The notes under the pieces were generated by a model. It ran no database searches, was not told the DNA's origin, and saw only the letters and a list, made by a program, of their open reading frames with translations. The position numbers were made by a program, and so were the translations under genes. Shown piece after piece: positions 1-9,525 of a stretch of 39,086 nt of DNA (positions are counted from its first letter, which is position 1; each line of letters starts with the position of its first letter). The stretch spans positions 1 through 39,086 of the forward strand of contig DQYP01000172.1 in the NCBI GenBank assembly GCA_011043375.1, in the 5' to 3' direction. This DNA comes from Thermotogaceae bacterium. Its GTDB lineage: Bacteria > Thermotogota > Thermotogae > B21-G9 > HyVt-16.

Positions 1-216
1 GTGCAAGAGTTACAAAATAAATATTACAACATTCTCATGGTAGCAACCGATCACAAAGGAAATTTAATTCAATTGCCTTATCCAGGTGGACTTTACGATC
101 AACCGTTTGACTTCATAATCATGGCAAACATATTTAAGTCAGCTTTTGTAAGCTATCTCGCCGAAGAAAACGAGAAATACGCTAAGAAGGGTGGTTCTCG
201 TTCATTCCGAAAGTGA
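1..216 (+). CDS. C-terminal part of a tail assembly protein (5' end outside window)
   Basis: An open frame enters from the left edge and ends at a TGA 11 bases before the tape measure start, so it is the last part of the preceding late gene. The GTG at base 1 happens to be in frame and should not be taken as the true start. The visible 71 residues are soluble and polar at the end (KKGGSRSF). In siphoviruses the gene just before the tape measure is usually a tail assembly chaperone (gpG/gpGT type). Position alone suggests that role here; no diagnostic motif is visible. Confidence 0.55.
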   Translation: MQELQNKYYNILMVATDHKGNLIQLPYPGGLYDQPFDFIIMANIFKSAFVSYLAEENEKYAKKGGSRSFRK

Positions 217-227
217 GGTGAATAATC

Positions 228-3200
228 TTGGCTGTTGTAAGCCAGGAAGTTAACATAAATATAGTTGCTCAGGATAGGGCTTCTGCTATACTCCAACAAG
301 TTAAAATGCAGCTCGAAGATCTTCAGAGAGCTGCACAAAGTGCTTCTATAGGCTTTGGTAACATGACCACGGCTACTTCTCGTGTTTCCTCAAGGCTTCA
401 AACCGTTCAGAGAACATTTAGAACACTTGGGACTACCCTTAGAACTGTAGGCGATGCTGCCAAAACTCTTGGAAATGCTTTTATTGCAACACCACTTTAT
501 GCTTTCTCTCGTTCTGTAAGTTATCTCAACCAGCAACTTCTCAACATGCAGAGAAGTTTCATTACATTGCAATACGCCACGGAAGGTTTCTTGCGAACAA
601 TGATGATGGGGTTAGTGGGAGTGGCTGGTGGCGTATTTGGTTTAGCGGCCAACTATCAAAGATCCGCCGACGCCATTGCACTTGCTTCTACCATGACAGA
701 AGTGAGATTAGAAAAAGTTAGAGATATGGCTTTTGAAGTGGCCACAACCGTTGGAAAGCCAGTTGAAGAGGTAGCCAATGCCATATATATGATTGGTTCT
801 GCAGGGATAAGATCGCAAGCGGAAATAGAGAGAGCCTTGAAGGCAACCGCCGCCGCTGCTGTTGCAGGCGGCTCTGACATGCAGCAAACATTTCAGACCG
901 CGATAGGAATGGTTAATGCCTTTAAGGATATGGGATACACTTTGCAAGATGTTTATGCAAAAATGTTTAAAGCGATGAAGCAGGGATTGCTGACTTTTGA
1001 AGATATGGCAACCTATTTTGGTGTTATAACGCCAGCTGCAAACCAGTTAGGTGCTTCACTTGATGAAGCCTTGGGCGCGTTTGCCGCTTTGACTAAAATG
1101 GGATTGCTTCCCGCGAGGGCTGCTACGGCCACTCAAATGGCATTTCAGGATATTTTTGAAAAAGCTGATAAATTAAAAGAGTTAGGAATAAACATTTATG
1201 ATGCTCAAGGAAGATTCAGGGGCTTATATAGCGTTATAAAAGACCTTGCAGATAAAATGGCTGGCATGACCGACGAAGGGAAACGTGCGGTTCTGGAGAC
1301 GATAGGTTTCGAAGTAAGGGCAACAAGGGCTATAATAAACTGGATAAATCGTGTCGATGAGTTAAAAGCGATGATAGAAGATGTTGGGAGCGCTTCTGCA
1401 GAAGCCGCCGAGGACGAAGAAGACGCCTTTGTGAAAGCAGGGCAATCTGTTGCTATGACTTTTAGGCGTATTCAGCAGGAGATTCAAAGAATAATAGACT
1501 CGTTAATGCCTACATTTAATCACATTTTGCTTAGAACGCTACCAATTATTCAAAATTTAGGAAAGTGGGCCGAAAAAAATCTCGAAGGCATTTTTGATAA
1601 CTTGCTGAATATAGGAAAAGCACTGTTGCCCATCGTTATTCCTTTAAAAGTTGCCTCAGTTTTTGCTGGTGACCTCTTCCAAATGTTTTACACACTTATA
1701 CACATCATAAATCCATTTAACATCGTAATGGGCGGAATGTTGTTTGCACTATATCAATACCTTTCTGAAAACAAAGAAATACTGGACGATTTAATTGACA
1801 AAGCACGTGAAGTAATTGACAAAATCAAAGTGAGTTTCATAGAACCTATTATCACAGCGGCAAGAAAAGGAGATTTTGTAAAAGTATTTGACATTATAAT
1901 AGGCGGTCTTGCAGAATTGATCGGGAAGGCCATTGTAAAAGTTGCTGAATACCTTAAAGAACACGGTAAGGAAATATGGAAAGCGTTTACAGGTGCCGCT
2001 GGTGAAATTGGCGGTGGTGTGGTAGAAGCAGTATTAGAAGTGACAGGATTTAAGCCTAGTGAAGATATGAAAGGCGACGATGCTTTTGTTAAGAAACTTA
2101 AAGAAGCGTTAGGAGTGGCTGTAATAACAGGTGTTACCACAGGGCGCTTGGGTTTGGCTGTCAAAATTGCGTCTTTGTTTTGGTTAAATGATGTCAAAAA
2201 AGGTGACCTTAAAATGACTGAGCGTCTCAAGATTGCATTTGGGGATATGCTTGCCACTGCTATTTTATCAGAAGGCAAGCCTATACCTTTTGCAGCTATT
2301 TTGACGTTCAAATCTGTGAAAGATACCTTAGAGAATGGTTGGAGTTTAAGAGATGTGATACGAAATGTTATTATTGCCGCTTTTGTGGGAGCCGGCTTGG
2401 GATTGGCTACCAAAAGTCCACAAATAGGCGCCTTGGCGTTTTCGGTGACACTTTATATCATTTCAGAGTTTTTCCCTGGCGACCCAATGAAGCGAGTAAA
2501 AGAATTAAAAGAACGTCTTGCTGAAATAAGTTCAAGGGTTTTTGAAAAGGGTATTCCTGCTCCCGAAACTGCTATGGTTTATAAACAACAAGTGATGAGA
2601 GAATTAGGAAGTATTGCCACATTATTAGGAAACGTTGATCTCTCCAAAGTGAAAAACATTCAATATTTTTCAGAATCCTTAAAACAGTTTAACGACACAT
2701 TTGCAACACTTTCAAAGAATGTAGATAGATTATCTGTTGCTGAATTTCAAAGTCTTGTGAATCAACTCTTGAAGTTATTACAACAGATGATTACTGCGTA
2801 TGAATTTCCAGCCAAACTCGAAGAAATGGGAAAAGAAAATTGGTTTACTAATTTCCTTGGGTGGTTGAACGAGTTATACAAACGTACAGGAAGCCCAGCT
2901 ACACAACCTTTTAATCCTCTTTATACAGGTGGAGGCCATCAAGCTGGTGGTTACACGGCCGATATTGGCGTTAACAAAATTGCTGGTGTTGTTCATGGCG
3001 GAGAATGGGTAGCGCCTGCTTGGATGGTAAAACATCCACTCTACGGCGCTCTAATAGCTTGGCTGGAGCAAAAGAGAATTAGAGGATTTCAAGGCGGTGG
3101 TTCTGATAAACCGATTACCACAAGGCCGCTGGATATAGAAGGCACAATCAAAAGAGCATTTGAGTTAGGCAAAGTCCTCAGTTCGTTAGGAAATGTATTT

Positions 3201-4835
3201 GAAGATACAAGTAAGACTATTGAGGAGTTTTCTATTGACAGGTTAAGAAATTTGTTTAGAGAGTGGACTAAAGCCGAAAGAGGTGCGCCTTTACCACCTC
3301 CAAGAACTGGTTACACACCCGCTGGTATCATCTTACCTTCTGTTGAAGAATACAACGAATTGGTAAAGACGTTGTTAAAATATAGCGATATACTTTCTAA
3401 AGTAATTGCAAACGAAAACGAGCGTTTAGTTATTTCTGCGAAATTAGCAGTTGACAAAAACATTGAGACTTTAAAGGAACTGGCTGAGTTGTTAAAACAA
3501 AGCGCAACCAGCGGAAAGGATGCGGTAAGCGCCTTTAATAGAATTGCTGATGCTCTGCAGTTAAGTGCCAAAGCTCAACCCATTGCAGAAGATCTGGCAC
3601 GTTATTTTGACTTCAAAGGATTATATGAAAGCATGCAGATGTTTGCACCTGTTTCTGCAAAAATGGTAGATGTTAATAAATTGATGACTATGAGTCTCTC
3701 GGACTTCGTTGATGTGTTGCTGGAGACAACTTATGAGACAGGCAAGGTTGATAGCAGCGTGTTGAAGCTTTACAACGACTTTGTGGACTATAGAAATATT
3801 CTAGGTGATGTTATAGACGAAGAGAAGGAAAGATTAGTGACGGTTACAAAATGGAGTCAGCACCTGAAAGAGTTTGGGAAAGCAGGAAAGAATATGGCAA
3901 ATACACTTTACAATTGGACGAAAGACTCTAAAGAGTTACAAGCGGTAGTTGAAACCAATTTGACGGATTTTGATAAATTCAAAACCCTATTGGGCGGGGT
4001 AGCTGGGCTGTTTAGACCAGAAATGCTCGCGGTAGCGGCTGGAGGGGTTGGCATTCCAATAGCTGCGGGCTTAGGTGGCGCTTTAGGTATTGAAGCCGCA
4101 AAAGGCAACATAGGAGGGGTGCAGAGTTTCATAGGCGCAATTGGAGATGCTCTGATGGGTTTGATGGTTTCACTTATCCAGGTATTTGGGCCGTTAATAA
4201 TGCAATTAGAAAATGTGCAAGCGGTATTGTTCCCATTCCAGACGATTTTGCAGGCTATATGGGATGTATTGGGGCCGGTAATAAACCAGGCATTTGCTCC
4301 TTTGGCGACGATGTTAAAAATCATTGGAACGGTTATTGGTAATTTGCTATTGCCTGTTTTGCAGCCGTTACTAAGCGTATTTCAATTATTAGCAAACGTA
4401 ATGGCCATGGCATATAATATGATGTTGCCCGGGATTAGAATACTGTACATCTTAGCGTCGATGGTGGGAAATGTATTCAAAATGATTTATAACGCCTTTG
4501 CGAGTTTCTTTAACTGGTTGGCAGATCAGATAAATAATCTTCTAGGGTGGGCAGGAATTCATATTGGTCACATGAAGCTCAAGAAAGTCAAATCCTTAGA
4601 CGAAATAATGAAAGAGGCTGAACAGAAATTCAAACCGATTTCCGCAGAAGGATTAACTGGAATAGCGATGCAAACACAAGCTCAGTATACAGCAAATGTT
4701 TCTAGAACTGGTCCCGAAACTGTGAATATCTACTTCCAGAATTCTATAATATACGGCAACGAAGAGGTGTTCAAAGAACAGGTGCTTAAATGGGTGAAAG
4801 AATGGGTTAGTGAAGGAGTAGTTGGGATTGGATGA
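228..4835 (+). CDS. phage tail tape measure protein
   Basis: This 1535-residue protein sets tail length and is threaded through the tail tube. The N-terminus (about 30-100) is helical and Q/R-rich. Residues 145-350 match the TP901/PhageMin_Tail core, with Ala/Gly-rich helices carrying VGKPVEEVANAIYMIGSAG and the SDMQQTFQTAIGMVNAF stretch. Several long hydrophobic segments follow (about 430-520, 640-760 and 1255-1400). At about 905-928 a Gly-rich stretch ends in AGVVHGGEWVAPAWMV, a sequence type common in tape measure proteins. The start is TTG at 228, preceded by GAGGTG with normal spacing; no ATG fits. At roughly 1.5 angstrom per residue the length predicts a tail of about 230 nm (inference). 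It precedes the tail tip gene. Confidence 0.93.
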   Translation: MAVVSQEVNINIVAQDRASAILQQVKMQLEDLQRAAQSASIGFGNMTTATSRVSSRLQTVQRTFRTLGTTLRTVGDAAKTLGNAFIATPLYAFSRSVSYLNQQLLNMQRSFITLQYATEGFLRTMMMGLVGVAGGVFGLAANYQRSADAIALASTMTEVRLEKVRDMAFEVATTVGKPVEEVANAIYMIGSAGIRSQAEIERALKATAAAAVAGGSDMQQTFQTAIGMVNAFKDMGYTLQDVYAKMFKAMKQGLLTFEDMATYFGVITPAANQLGASLDEALGAFAALTKMGLLPARAATATQMAFQDIFEKADKLKELGINIYDAQGRFRGLYSVIKDLADKMAGMTDEGKRAVLETIGFEVRATRAIINWINRVDELKAMIEDVGSASAEAAEDEEDAFVKAGQSVAMTFRRIQQEIQRIIDSLMPTFNHILLRTLPIIQNLGKWAEKNLEGIFDNLLNIGKALLPIVIPLKVASVFAGDLFQMFYTLIHIINPFNIVMGGMLFALYQYLSENKEILDDLIDKAREVIDKIKVSFIEPIITAARKGDFVKVFDIIIGGLAELIGKAIVKVAEYLKEHGKEIWKAFTGAAGEIGGGVVEAVLEVTGFKPSEDMKGDDAFVKKLKEALGVAVITGVTTGRLGLAVKIASLFWLNDVKKGDLKMTERLKIAFGDMLATAILSEGKPIPFAAILTFKSVKDTLENGWSLRDVIRNVIIAAFVGAGLGLATKSPQIGALAFSVTLYIISEFFPGDPMKRVKELKERLAEISSRVFEKGIPAPETAMVYKQQVMRELGSIATLLGNVDLSKVKNIQYFSESLKQFNDTFATLSKNVDRLSVAEFQSLVNQLLKLLQQMITAYEFPAKLEEMGKENWFTNFLGWLNELYKRTGSPATQPFNPLYTGGGHQAGGYTADIGVNKIAGVVHGGEWVAPAWMVKHPLYGALIAWLEQKRIRGFQGGGSDKPITTRPLDIEGTIKRAFELGKVLSSLGNVFEDTSKTIEEFSIDRLRNLFREWTKAERGAPLPPPRTGYTPAGIILPSVEEYNELVKTLLKYSDILSKVIANENERLVISAKLAVDKNIETLKELAELLKQSATSGKDAVSAFNRIADALQLSAKAQPIAEDLARYFDFKGLYESMQMFAPVSAKMVDVNKLMTMSLSDFVDVLLETTYETGKVDSSVLKLYNDFVDYRNILGDVIDEEKERLVTVTKWSQHLKEFGKAGKNMANTLYNWTKDSKELQAVVETNLTDFDKFKTLLGGVAGLFRPEMLAVAAGGVGIPIAAGLGGALGIEAAKGNIGGVQSFIGAIGDALMGLMVSLIQVFGPLIMQLENVQAVLFPFQTILQAIWDVLGPVINQAFAPLATMLKIIGTVIGNLLLPVLQPLLSVFQLLANVMAMAYNMMLPGIRILYILASMVGNVFKMIYNAFASFFNWLADQINNLLGWAGIHIGHMKLKKVKSLDEIMKEAEQKFKPISAEGLTGIAMQTQAQYTANVSRTGPETVNIYFQNSIIYGNEEVFKEQVLKWVKEWVSEGVVGIG

Positions 4836-4849
4836 GGAGGGGAGAATGA

Positions 4850-7800
4850 ATGTTTCCTAAGTTAAATATTCCTGAGGAGTATATACCTTATTTACGACAC
4901 CCCTCTCGTAATAAGAAGGTAATAGTTTATGCTAAAATCGACGGAACGAATTGGTATGATATTTCTTCTTATGTGAAAAAGGTTACCATAGTTAATCGAT
5001 TAGAATTTTTGCAGGATCCTGCTTTGGATTCTGCTACTATCACACTTGCAAATCTCAATAACGAGTGGACTCCGACTCAATATAATGACGTTTTCGATCC
5101 AGCCAATGGAAAATTTAACGGCACTGTTGATCAAGCTTATTTATCAAAAGAGTGGGAAGTAAAAATTCTATTGAGAGTTTATAAAGATCCTACTACTTAT
5201 GTTGAAGTTCCACTTTTTTATGGTGTGAAAACAGAGTTGACAGAAAAACACAAAACAGCCGAAATAACTCTCAAAGATATATTGTATTATGCCACCAAGA
5301 AAAAGTTAGAAACTGATATATTATACCAAGCTATGACACCCAGCGAAATACTGAGCGATTTGCTCCAACGTGCTGGCTACTCAACTTCGCAATTTGATTT
5401 TCAGGGGTTTACCTCTGATGCTTATAAGTGTGTATTCTTAGCAAAGAGAGACAAAACTTATTGGCAGAACATCATTAATTTAGTAAAAGGTAGCGCAGGA
5501 AAGATTTCAACTAAGCCTGACGGCACTATTATTTTCAGAACACGAAATAGTGATACTTATGAAGATCCTGACGTGGCAGCCGATCTCGCTCAAGATGAGT
5601 TCAAAAAATATGACCTTACGACCACGAAGCGTTATAACAAAATAGTTGTTGATAGTGAAAGCTATAGCATAGATCAAGATTTATCTAATGTTGTGGATGT
5701 CGAGCTGGGCGAAGATAGTGTTATAGAGCCAAATTCTAGTGCTAATTTTGAAGCCGATTATGTTTCTGATTATGCAAAAGACGTTTCTGATACAGTTGAA
5801 ATTAAATACAAAATCAGCAATTTGGAATATACCGCAACGCTTCAAGAGGGCGAAGATGATGGCACAATAAAACTTGAAAGTTATCAGCGTTTTGCTGACA
5901 AAATAGTGTGTACTATCAAAAACCTCTCTTCCTCTGAACAGGTTACCATTACACATTTGAAAACGCAGGGACGTCAGATTAAGCGCATTGCTATAAATAA
6001 AGTCATTCGTCAGGCTACAGAAACACCTGAGAAGGAATATAAAGTTGTTTCATTCTTTGAGAGCGAAGGCATTTTGAAAACTATAGCAGATATTTATTTT
6101 GATGAAGTTGGAAAGAGTATTGGGTTTGTTCTTGATATGAATCAATTTTATGGTGATATTTATGCAGGAAACTTGGTCAATTTTTCTGTGCCAGCAAAAG
6201 GCATTTCTTCTGGAAAATTCTTAGTTTTAAAAGTTGAACACACTCTTGAAGGCGGGTTGTTTAGGACTACACTCGGAATCTTAGAGTGGAGTGGTTTGCA
6301 ATTTCAACAGGGTGACCACATAGCTACTCGTAGCTATCAAGCTCCACCACCATCTGTTGACCAAATTCAACAGAGCTTAAGTGAGGTTCAAAGCCAAGTT
6401 GATGAGTTAGACCAGCGTGTTTCTCAGCAGGAGGAAAAAACTCAATTTTTAGATGGTCAAGCTCCCCCTCAACCAGATTTTCAATTGACATCGTTTAGGA
6501 ATGCACAAGGCGAAAGCATTGTGGAAGCCTCGTGGGACGAAGTGAATGCAACTGATATTATAGGATATGAACTTCAATGGGATACAAATTATAATTTTTA
6601 TCATCCGCGAACTTTAAGGACTAGTGATACAACCATTAGTTGGGCAGTGCCAGGAAATACAACGATTTATGTGCGCATGCGTACCTTGGATGCTGAAGGT
6701 AAAAAGTCGGCTTGGACAGATTGGCATTCAATTATTTCGGCGAAAGATAACGTCCCGCCTTCTAAACCACAAGGAGTAAACGCTGTTGGGTTGTTTCAAA
6801 CCATTATGGTGCAATGGAACGAAAACACAGAAGAGGATCTCAGTCATTATGTGCTGGAATATGACACTGACGAAAACTTTTCTAATCCTACTCGTATAAC
6901 ACTTGCAGCGAACCACACTGTTATAAAAGAATTGAATGTTAATACTACTTATTATATTAGAGTGGCTGCAGTGGATACTTCAGGCAATCAATCAGAGTGG
7001 TCGGATGTGGTTAGCGCGTCTACAGCAAAAATTGATGACGAGAACTATTATGATTATGCCGCTATCAAAAACTGCATTATGCACAACGGCTATATAGACA
7101 GCGCTTGGATTTCTGAATTGGATGCTGGATTGATCACTACTGGATATCTTAGTGCTGATAGGATTGAAGCTGGCACTATTACTTTTGAAAAGTTGGCTTT
7201 TAGAAGTGCTTTTTCCGTTCCTGAGGGTGCTATTGCATATTGGACTAACTCGCTCGTTGACGAATTATATGGAATAACTCCAAAGGGTTATACAGAAGCT
7301 AATTTGCATCCATCTATTACATTGTTGCCCGAAAACGCGCCAGAAGGGAGTGTCGTTGCGGATCTCCTCGCAGCGGATAAGGTGTATGGAAATCATATAG
7401 CGGCAAATACGATCACTGCGGATAAATTAGACGTTTCAGAACTATCAGCCATAACAGCCAATGCAGGAACAATCACCGCAGGAATCATCAAGGGTAGTAG
7501 CGAAACAACGAAATTTGATCTTAATCAGGATCAGCTCATTGTGGGATCCGGAATAGTAAAGATAGGAAAAGGAGTATTGCCAGACGGCGGAGACGGCATT
7601 TTGCTTAATGGCTCAAATCTACATGTAGAGGGTGAGATAGATACAGATTATTTAGACCTTCATAAAGCGGCTATAATTTCTCTAGATGAATACAAAACCT
7701 TCTTTTCTCACACTAACCAAACAAAGTATTTCTCGAGTGCTGGTGACTTGTGTGTGGATCATTATACGCTATATGTTCTCAGGCCTATAACTATTACAAC

Positions 7801-8122
7801 GGGAAAAGGAGCGCAAAAATGCTACAAAAATATTCCTATTTTTGAAATATCTGTGAATGCGCATGAAACTTCAGGAAGTGGTAAAACTCAGGCTATTGTG
7901 AAGATATTTTATATGTACAACTTAACAAAGACTTTTTCTACCGCAACTTCACAGAGCGTTTCTGCGACATGGAGTTTTAATCTTTGGGATTATGAACATC
8001 CTGACGATGACGATGAGGTGATTTTTGAACTATGGCTTTTCTGCGATCGCGGGAACACTTACGTTAACTGGAGCTGGGAATTAAAAATTATTCAAAGTTC
8101 TTGTATAATACATGTGATTTAA
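4850..8122 (+). CDS. tail tip / baseplate hub protein with two fibronectin type III domains
   Basis: This 1090-residue protein begins 14 bases after the tape measure gene behind GAGGGGAGAA. Residues 1-500 resemble a tail hub: an N-terminal beta-rich region with YDISSYVKKVTI, then a domain typical of distal tail/tail-associated proteins. A Gln/Glu-rich coiled coil lies at about 500-535. Two Fn3 domains (about 540-630 and 634-726) show repeated W-x(n)-Y-x-L-x-Y/W-D and TTYYIRVAAVDTSGNQSEWS signatures. The C-terminal part (about 750-900) has repeated T-A-G-T-I-T/A-D-K-L motifs, as in lambda J-like and Gram-positive phage tip proteins. The end (about 960-1090) is beta-rich, possibly a host-contact domain. 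Assignment as tip/hub rests on position and domain order. Confidence 0.85.
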   Translation: MFPKLNIPEEYIPYLRHPSRNKKVIVYAKIDGTNWYDISSYVKKVTIVNRLEFLQDPALDSATITLANLNNEWTPTQYNDVFDPANGKFNGTVDQAYLSKEWEVKILLRVYKDPTTYVEVPLFYGVKTELTEKHKTAEITLKDILYYATKKKLETDILYQAMTPSEILSDLLQRAGYSTSQFDFQGFTSDAYKCVFLAKRDKTYWQNIINLVKGSAGKISTKPDGTIIFRTRNSDTYEDPDVAADLAQDEFKKYDLTTTKRYNKIVVDSESYSIDQDLSNVVDVELGEDSVIEPNSSANFEADYVSDYAKDVSDTVEIKYKISNLEYTATLQEGEDDGTIKLESYQRFADKIVCTIKNLSSSEQVTITHLKTQGRQIKRIAINKVIRQATETPEKEYKVVSFFESEGILKTIADIYFDEVGKSIGFVLDMNQFYGDIYAGNLVNFSVPAKGISSGKFLVLKVEHTLEGGLFRTTLGILEWSGLQFQQGDHIATRSYQAPPPSVDQIQQSLSEVQSQVDELDQRVSQQEEKTQFLDGQAPPQPDFQLTSFRNAQGESIVEASWDEVNATDIIGYELQWDTNYNFYHPRTLRTSDTTISWAVPGNTTIYVRMRTLDAEGKKSAWTDWHSIISAKDNVPPSKPQGVNAVGLFQTIMVQWNENTEEDLSHYVLEYDTDENFSNPTRITLAANHTVIKELNVNTTYYIRVAAVDTSGNQSEWSDVVSASTAKIDDENYYDYAAIKNCIMHNGYIDSAWISELDAGLITTGYLSADRIEAGTITFEKLAFRSAFSVPEGAIAYWTNSLVDELYGITPKGYTEANLHPSITLLPENAPEGSVVADLLAADKVYGNHIAANTITADKLDVSELSAITANAGTITAGIIKGSSETTKFDLNQDQLIVGSGIVKIGKGVLPDGGDGILLNGSNLHVEGEIDTDYLDLHKAAIISLDEYKTFFSHTNQTKYFSSAGDLCVDHYTLYVLRPITITTGKGAQKCYKNIPIFEISVNAHETSGSGKTQAIVKIFYMYNLTKTFSTATSQSVSATWSFNLWDYEHPDDDDEVIFELWLFCDRGNTYVNWSWELKIIQSSCIIHVI

Positions 8123-8140
8123 AAATGAGGGGGAAATAAA

Positions 8141-8776
8141 ATGATGAGGCACCTTTTTAAAATCGTTATAGTCATGCTTGTTTTATTAATTATAGCGGGG
8201 TGCATGCAACAATCATGCCCTGAAATTTCTCTAAATGTAACGAGTTTCTATAATTATTTTACAATCGAATTTGGTACAGAGGTTTCAGAGTGTAGCCAGC
8301 TCCGTTTGAGATTATCAACGAAGCCCTTAACCATTGATAAATCAGAATTGGAAGAAAACACAACATTCCCGGCAACAACTTTGATAACAGCAACAGATCT
8401 TAACCCAGGTGATACTTATTATCTAAGCCTACATTGCCTGAACAACGATCAGGAATGCTGTTTTTACACAGGAATTGTTAGCACTAAGCGAGATAACGAT
8501 AATACACCTCCACAGATCAACGAGATTGCTGTGAATTATTCGTCGGTGGAGGTTAAGGTGCGCGATGTCCCTTCGGGAGTTAGAAACGTTACGTTAAAAT
8601 TGAAAGATGATATCCCTGTGCCGAATGTGATAACAGTGGATTTGACTTATTTCCTTTCTGAACGTTCGTGGAAAGCTACCTATACGTTGCCGCACAAAGG
8701 CACTTGGCTGTGGCAACTCGAAGCTATTGATAAATCAGGAAATCTGGCGGTTGCAACTGGGACAATTAATTATTGA
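8141..8776 (+). CDS. phage-encoded lipoprotein with Ig/Fn3-like ectodomain
   Basis: The gene encodes 211 residues starting MMRHLFK, with a basic n-region, a hydrophobic segment (residues 5-19) and a clear lipobox LIIAGC ending at Cys21, so signal peptidase II processing and lipid anchoring are predicted. The mature part has Cys pairs (C-x-L, HCLNNDQECCFY) and beta-strand segments, including NTPPQINEIAVNYSSVEVKV, resembling an Ig/Fn3 fold. The ribosome site GAGGGGG lies about 9 bases upstream. Phage lipoproteins encoded near tail genes are known in some systems (for example Ltp of TP-J34) to block superinfection by tail interaction. That role is only inferred here from lipobox and location. 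Confidence 0.75.
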   Translation: MMRHLFKIVIVMLVLLIIAGCMQQSCPEISLNVTSFYNYFTIEFGTEVSECSQLRLRLSTKPLTIDKSELEENTTFPATTLITATDLNPGDTYYLSLHCLNNDQECCFYTGIVSTKRDNDNTPPQINEIAVNYSSVEVKVRDVPSGVRNVTLKLKDDIPVPNVITVDLTYFLSERSWKATYTLPHKGTWLWQLEAIDKSGNLAVATGTINY

Positions 8777-8789
8777 GAGGTGAAAATCT

Positions 8790-9009
8790 ATGAAGAGAAT
8801 GTTTACAGCTATTATTGAATATGATCCTGATACAAAGCAATACATTGGAATCGTTCCAAGCATTCCAGGAGTTCATACGGTGGGGAAACTCGATAGAGGA
8901 AGTGAGAAAAAACTTGAAAGAGGTGCTTGAGCTGGTATTAGAAGAAACATAAGAGGAGATAGAAAACACTGAATTCGTGGCTCTTGAAATGATAGATGTG
9001 AAAGAGTGA
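8790..9009 (+). pseudogene. hicB: remnant of hicB antitoxin, frameshifted and interrupted
   Basis: From ATG 8790, behind GAGAGGTGAAAATCT, the frame reads MKRMFTAIIEYDPDTKQYIG followed by a VPSIPGVHTVG stretch, the typical N-terminus of HicB (partial RNase H-like fold with a 'PGxxTxG' turn). The frame then ends at TGA 8928. A +1 shift at the GGGG run (8882-8885) restores SIEEVRKNLKEVLELVLEET, the expected HicB helix. A TAA at 8950 interrupts this too, but the same frame continues with EFVALEMIDVKE to TGA 9007. So there is one frameshift and one nonsense codon. Programmed frameshifting is unlikely because of the extra stop. It lies between tail genes as a decayed moron. Confidence 0.7.
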
Positions 9010-9137
9010 GTTATATTCCCATAGTCGATCCAAAAGCCACGGAAAAAGTTCTGTTTGCTCTGGGATTTCGACGTATTCAGCAGAAGGGAGACCAGAGAAA
9101 TGACACTTTTTGTGAAAGGAGGTTGGTTTATGCCTAG
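9006..9137 (+). pseudogene. hicA: truncated hicA toxin remnant
   Basis: A GTG at 9006 overlaps the hicB remnant's stop (GTGA), as in functional hicBA-type pairs. It reads VSYIPIVDPKATEKVLFALG and then FRRIQQKG, which matches the HicA start 'GFxxxRQKGSH'. The dsRNA-binding-like fold is lost after residue 28. The catalytic histidine that follows the glycine in HicA (GSH) is absent (GDQ), and the frame stops at 9135-9137 inside the next gene's start. Intact HicA proteins have about 60-80 residues, so this 43-residue remnant cannot be a functional toxin. Confidence 0.6.
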
Positions 9138-9525
9138 ATATCGTGTTTTGAGCGATTACTTTTATTATGATGGTGTAACAAGGGCAAGAGATGAAGAATT
9201 CGAAACCACTGAATATATTTATTCCGATGATGTAATATTACTAAACGATTCTCCCAGCACTCGCGTGGTGCTAGCTCATTTCACAGGAGCTATAAACGCC
9301 GGAGATGTACAAGAAATAATTATCAATTGGGGCGATGACGAAATCGGTGTTTTATTCTTAGCAGTTGATGGTGAGATCAAACTCCATTACAATGGAAATG
9401 AAACTGCACAATTTAAGGACTGCAATATAGTACATCGCATCAGTGCTAATATGGTAAGAAAGGTGGTTATAGAGGCTATAACGGACAGTAATATTTGGCT
9501 TGCTGTTCTTAGGGAGGCGAGGTAA
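9130..9525 (+). CDS. small phage structural protein, paralogue of the protein at 15284
   Basis: The product is 131 residues starting MPRYRVLSDYF. ATG 9130 is chosen because AAAGGAGG lies 6 bases upstream; an earlier in-frame ATG lies in the hicA remnant and has no binding site. The protein is beta-rich with no signal peptide. Its end (INWGDDEIGVLFLAVDGEIK ... HRISANMVRKVVIEAI) aligns by eye with the end of the 134-residue protein at 15284 (IPWGDMAEQATLHIHVIGKV ... HEITPKNVASIKIEAV), and both begin MPRY. Probably a small virion or tail decoration protein, from position only. Its stop shares one base with the next start (TAATG). Confidence 0.6.
   Translation: MPRYRVLSDYFYYDGVTRARDEEFETTEYIYSDDVILLNDSPSTRVVLAHFTGAINAGDVQEIIINWGDDEIGVLFLAVDGEIKLHYNGNETAQFKDCNIVHRISANMVRKVVIEAITDSNIWLAVLREAR

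Noticed and set aside
1754..2413. 219-residue open frame opposite the tape measure gene
   Set aside because: Antisense shadow; composition rich in S, T and P, no ribosome site, and the tape measure frame is far better supported.
8790..9009. Programmed ribosomal frameshift producing full-length HicB
   Set aside because: Besides the frame change at GGGG, a TAA at 8950-8952 interrupts the second frame, and the partner toxin is truncated, so decay is the simpler reading.
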